From an uncultured Lachnospiraceae bacterium (lineage in GTDB: Bacteria > Bacillota > Clostridia > Lachnospirales > Lachnospiraceae), in contig URMK01000002.1 of NCBI GenBank assembly GCA_900548905.1, forward strand, positions 246,382 to 310,381: DNA of 64,000 nt. The letters are read 5' to 3'. A program made the position numbers and the translations under genes. The notes below the pieces were generated by a model, which did no database searches, had not been told where the DNA came from, and saw only the letters and a program-made list of their open reading frames with translations. Positions 61,556-64,000 of the stretch are shown piece after piece. The number at the start of each line of letters is the position of its first letter. Positions within the stretch are counted from its first letter, which is position 1.

Positions 61556-62026
61556 TCAAAATATGCTGCCTAAATTAACAGCCTTGGGATATACTTTCTT
61601 CATCTCTTCCCATTCAACGATAAACCTGTCTGTGACGGGATAGCATAGCTTTCCAGCAATCGTAGGAGCGTCAATGCGGTCGAATACTTCGATGTAGATT
61701 GTCTTTGCCCCGAATAGCTTTCCTATGTAGAAAAACGGAATAGCTGGTGCAGCACCAGATGTAATAATAAGATCAGGTCTTTCTTTCGGAATAATTTTCA
61801 GTGCTTTCACAGTATTAATAATGAGAGCCTTAATGCTTCGATTGCTGGGATAGTAGCAAGGATACATTTTTTCTCCTTTCAATAGACTCCTTGCATCTTC
61901 CTTATCAAATGTCACCCAAAAGCGCTCCTTGTTTTGCCAAAACGGCTTTAACATATTAAGGTGTGTCAAATGGCCACCGGATGAACCCACTAGGCACACT
62001 TTTAATTTCTCATTTCTACTTTTCAT
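61556..62026 (-). CDS. Glycosyltransferase subunit PssD-like (Alg14-type, membrane half)
   Basis: 156 residues. LKVCLVGSSGGHLTHLNML is the Alg14-type start, and DLIITSGAAPAIPFFYIGKLFGAKTIYIEVFDRI is the conserved second half. It anchors and activates the PssE-like subunit at the membrane. The GAGAGG site suits ATG 62026 better than the ATG 12 bases earlier. It is the first gene after a 615-base gap, so an internal promoter probably lies upstream. Confidence 0.9.
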   Translation of the reverse strand: MKSRNEKLKVCLVGSSGGHLTHLNMLKPFWQNKERFWVTFDKEDARSLLKGEKMYPCYYPSNRSIKALIINTVKALKIIPKERPDLIITSGAAPAIPFFYIGKLFGAKTIYIEVFDRIDAPTIAGKLCYPVTDRFIVEWEEMKKVYPKAVNLGSIF

Positions 62027-62641
62027 CCCTATTTTCATCCTCTCGCATCAACTGTGATCACATTTTTTCCAATCGAACATTCTGCATATCATGTTTCACT
62101 TAGAGTCATTGTAGATGTACCTATTTTTACCGTCCGGCAAAGCCAGAATATTTTCTATGAGTAAATTCACTGTGGGTAATCAAACCTACATTTATCTCTT
62201 CATGATTTCCACAGTAACATTTCAGCCAAGTAATCTATTTATCCATTTTTCAAGCCATATCTACCTATCAAAGCAATGCATAGTTCTATTTAAAATCAGT
62301 ACCTAAAATGTTCATTCTCTCTATCTACTCATCAACTATTCCATTTAAGGTAGGCGCCTCAAACATTCAAAACTTTATTGCATTTAATAATCCCATTTGG
62401 ATAGATAACCTTTGTACATAGCAATCGAAAACTGACGTTTATCATGCAACTAATATCATTTGTGCAGACCTTATTCATTTTCTATCCAGCCCCAATCATC
62501 GTCTGTACCACGTATAATCCTCATATCGGCCTCACAAGGTTCTCATTTTTTTAATAAAATTAATACAATCATTAAAAAACGGAATGAAGATGCAAGATGA
62601 TATAATCTATTTCTCACCACTAAACATATTCCCTCTTATCC
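62027..62641. other. Long AT-rich gap inside the capsule locus
   Basis: 615 bases without a supported gene on either strand. On the minus strand a short frame starting at 62524 reads MRIIRGTDDDWGWIENE and stops at 62471-62473. It looks like the beginning of a protein but has no continuation I could find. The region could hold the promoter and leader of the downstream glycosyltransferase genes or the scar of a deleted gene, for example the priming sugar transferase, which is otherwise missing from the window. Confidence 0.4.
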
Positions 62642-63448
62642 TCACTCCTCCACCCTAACAACCAACTCCCTCACCTCCGACCGGTTCCCATCCGAATCCA
62701 CCGTATACAACGTCACCGGATACTCCCCCGCCGCATTCAAATCCACATGCCCTTCCAATTTCAAATTATTATAAAGCGTATTATAATCATCCTTATCATC
62801 CGACATCGCCGCTATCACCTGCCCCCAGTTCGGAGCCGTACCCATTTTCGTATTTACCACACCCCCGCTCATCACCAGCACCGGATTCGGCCCGGCCTGC
62901 GGTTCTTCCTCCCGTTCGGCCGGCTCATCCTGCCTTGCATCCTCCCCCGCATTCTCTCCATCCGGTTCTTCCCCATCTTCATTTCCGTCCCTACCCTCTT
63001 CCGCATCAGAGCTGCTTTCCATATCGCCCTCCGTCTCCGGTTCGGTCATTCCACTTTCCTCTGTCATATTCCCCTCTTCCAGCCCTTCTCCTGCGGCTGG
63101 CCGCACATTGTCTCCCTGGCTGGTCTCCTTCACCGAAAACATCCGGGAACCCTTCCCCACGTTATTCGCACTGTCCCTCGCCACATAAGTCACTATCACT
63201 TCTTTCCCGTTCGTACCCGCTATCTTCTCCACCAGCAGGCTGTCGCTCACATCCCCGTCCTTTTCATCCACAGCGGTTACTCCCTGCAGCAGCAGTTCCT
63301 CATCCATCCCCTCTTCATAACTCACCGGATTTTCTCCAAAGGAAATCACCGGTGCTGTCCTGTCTTTCCCCAAATACAGAAACAGACACACGGCCAGGAG
63401 GACGATATCTATCCCTCCGATTATGAATTCGATTCTTTTTATATCCAT
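62642..63448 (-). CDS. Membrane-anchored DUF5011-like (Ig-fold) protein of capsule locus
   Basis: 268 residues. A single N-terminal helix (about residues 9-26, GGIDIVLLAVCLFLYLG) is followed by DRTAPVISFGENPVSYEEG and VTAVDEKDGDVSDSLLV, the pattern of DUF5011 bacterial Ig-like domains. Then come a very acidic Glu/Asp/Gly linker (about 120-190) and a second domain ending YPVTLYTVDSDGNRSEVRELVVRV. AAGGAGG precedes the ATG. It lies 13 bases after the tyrosine kinase. It probably sits outside the membrane and may help chain-length control or wall attachment; this is inference from position. Confidence 0.78.
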   Translation of the reverse strand: MDIKRIEFIIGGIDIVLLAVCLFLYLGKDRTAPVISFGENPVSYEEGMDEELLLQGVTAVDEKDGDVSDSLLVEKIAGTNGKEVIVTYVARDSANNVGKGSRMFSVKETSQGDNVRPAAGEGLEEGNMTEESGMTEPETEGDMESSSDAEEGRDGNEDGEEPDGENAGEDARQDEPAEREEEPQAGPNPVLVMSGGVVNTKMGTAPNWGQVIAAMSDDKDDYNTLYNNLKLEGHVDLNAAGEYPVTLYTVDSDGNRSEVRELVVRVEE

Positions 63449-63461
63449 CTTCCCGCCTCCT

Positions 63462-64000
63462 TTATTCCAGTTTTTCTATCGGTTCCATATCCTCAGCCAA
63501 CTGCACCATATCTATGTCCAGCTGGATCATATCGTCATCCGGAATACTGTTTTCTCCCATAGACTTCTCTTTTCCAGGATCTGAACCGTTTTTAACTTCA
63601 TGGGAACGCTCACTGGCATCACCTTTCACCGCCTTAGCACCCTTGGGTCCCTTCTGCACCACCGCCGCATGCAGCCCGCCCTCTTCATAATTTCCATAAT
63701 ACTTCCCATAATATTTCCCGTAATACTTTCCATAATAAGCGCCGTAATATCCCTTGCCGCTCATATTCACCTTATTCAGGATCACCCCCAGGATCCGGCA
63801 GTCCACCTTCTCCAGCTGTTCCTTCACCTTCTGCGCAAATTTATAGCTGATGGCCCCGCTCTCTATCACGATAACCGTCCCATCGCAATGCTGCGCGGCC
63901 ACCGCACCGTCAATCACACTACCCAAAGGCGGCGTATCCACAATCACATAGTCATACTCCTTGCGCAGATACTCCAACAGAAGCCGGAAGGCATCATTCC
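63462..64000 (-). CDS. Capsular tyrosine kinase CpsD/Wze type (5' part outside window)
   Basis: The frame is open to the right edge, so the N-terminal part with Walker A is missing from the window. Visible are LRKEYDYVIVDTPPLGSV (Walker B) and ILGVILNKVNMSGKGYYG. A Tyr cluster with four YYGK/YYGN repeats follows, which is the autophosphorylation tail of bacterial tyrosine kinases. An unusually long further tail of about 75 residues (KGPKGAKAVKGDASERS, ending DMEPIEKLE) extends past the cluster. The kinase controls polymerisation and export of the capsule with a Wzz-like membrane partner, expected just outside the window. Confidence 0.9.
   Translation of the reverse strand, partial: NDAFRLLLEYLRKEYDYVIVDTPPLGSVIDGAVAAQHCDGTVIVIESGAISYKFAQKVKEQLEKVDCRILGVILNKVNMSGKGYYGAYYGKYYGKYYGKYYGNYEEGGLHAAVVQKGPKGAKAVKGDASERSHEVKNGSDPGKEKSMGENSIPDDDMIQLDIDMVQLAEDMEPIEKLE

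Noticed and set aside
62747..63562. 271-codon plus-strand open frame opposite the DUF5011-like gene
   Set aside because: His/Pro/Arg-rich mirror of the acidic linker on the other strand; no start signal.
63660..63770. Repeated 12-base pattern that could suggest a repeat array
   Set aside because: It is the coding repeat for YYGK in the capsule kinase tail, with no spacers, so it is not a CRISPR array.

Overview
This 64 kb window looks like chromosome of a gut Lachnospiraceae-type Firmicute (Clostridium cluster XIVa). The basis is the gene style: YesM/YesN two-component systems next to LplB/LplC/lipoprotein sugar importers, an anaerobic sulfatase maturase, CmpB-type membrane proteins, an AAA-ATPase/PD-(D/E)XK protein, strong GGAGG ribosome binding sites and cytoplasmic glycosidases. 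No rRNA, tRNA or CRISPR array was seen.

Region 1 (1-9.6 kb) is a sulfated-glycan locus. A minus-strand sensor kinase (cut by the window edge) and its AraC-type response regulator face a plus-strand set: sulfatase, two importer permeases, substrate-binding lipoprotein and a second sulfatase. Two promoters here share the same layout and upstream element. Region 2 (9.6-25.8 kb) is mixed: CmpB protein, AraC regulator, GH29 alpha-L-fucosidase, MATE efflux pump behind a MerR-type promoter, GH32/GH43-like glycosidase, BmrR-like regulator, split chromate-type transporter with divergent LysR, sulfatase maturase, TetR-associated ABC exporter, and a Cys-rich/DUF3788 pair. Region 3 (25.9-30.7 kb) holds the bifunctional fucokinase/GDP-fucose pyrophosphorylase (Fkp), a repeat-built coiled-coil protein, a structured intergenic element and an orphan P-loop kinase.

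Region 4 (30.7-43.2 kb) is a single-direction glycan-utilisation operon: binding lipoprotein, two permeases, kinase, response regulator, two paralogous enzymes of a family I cannot name, and a beta-helix protein. Region 5 (43.5-48.8 kb) is scrap: AAA-ATPase/nuclease-like protein, a broken PBECR-like gene, an IS1634/IS4-type element with terminal repeats and an extra small gene, and an IS66 remnant. Region 6 (48.8-64 kb) is an AT-rich capsule/exopolysaccharide locus, all minus strand: tyrosine kinase CpsD (partial), DUF5011-like membrane protein, PssD/PssE, GT14, deacetylase-like protein, two tandem radical SAM enzymes, pyruvyl transferase-like protein, GT4, DUF1919, a frameshifted acetyltransferase, GT11 fucosyltransferase, Wzx, Wzy and GT32.

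An inferred thread joins the regions. Host fucosylated and sulfated glycans are imported and trimmed inside the cell, since the sulfatases and glycosidases lack signal peptides. Fucose released by GH29 is salvaged to GDP-fucose by Fkp and may be placed on the surface polysaccharide by the GT11 enzyme. The least explained parts are the twin radical SAM enzymes of the capsule locus and the paralogous enzyme pair of region 4.
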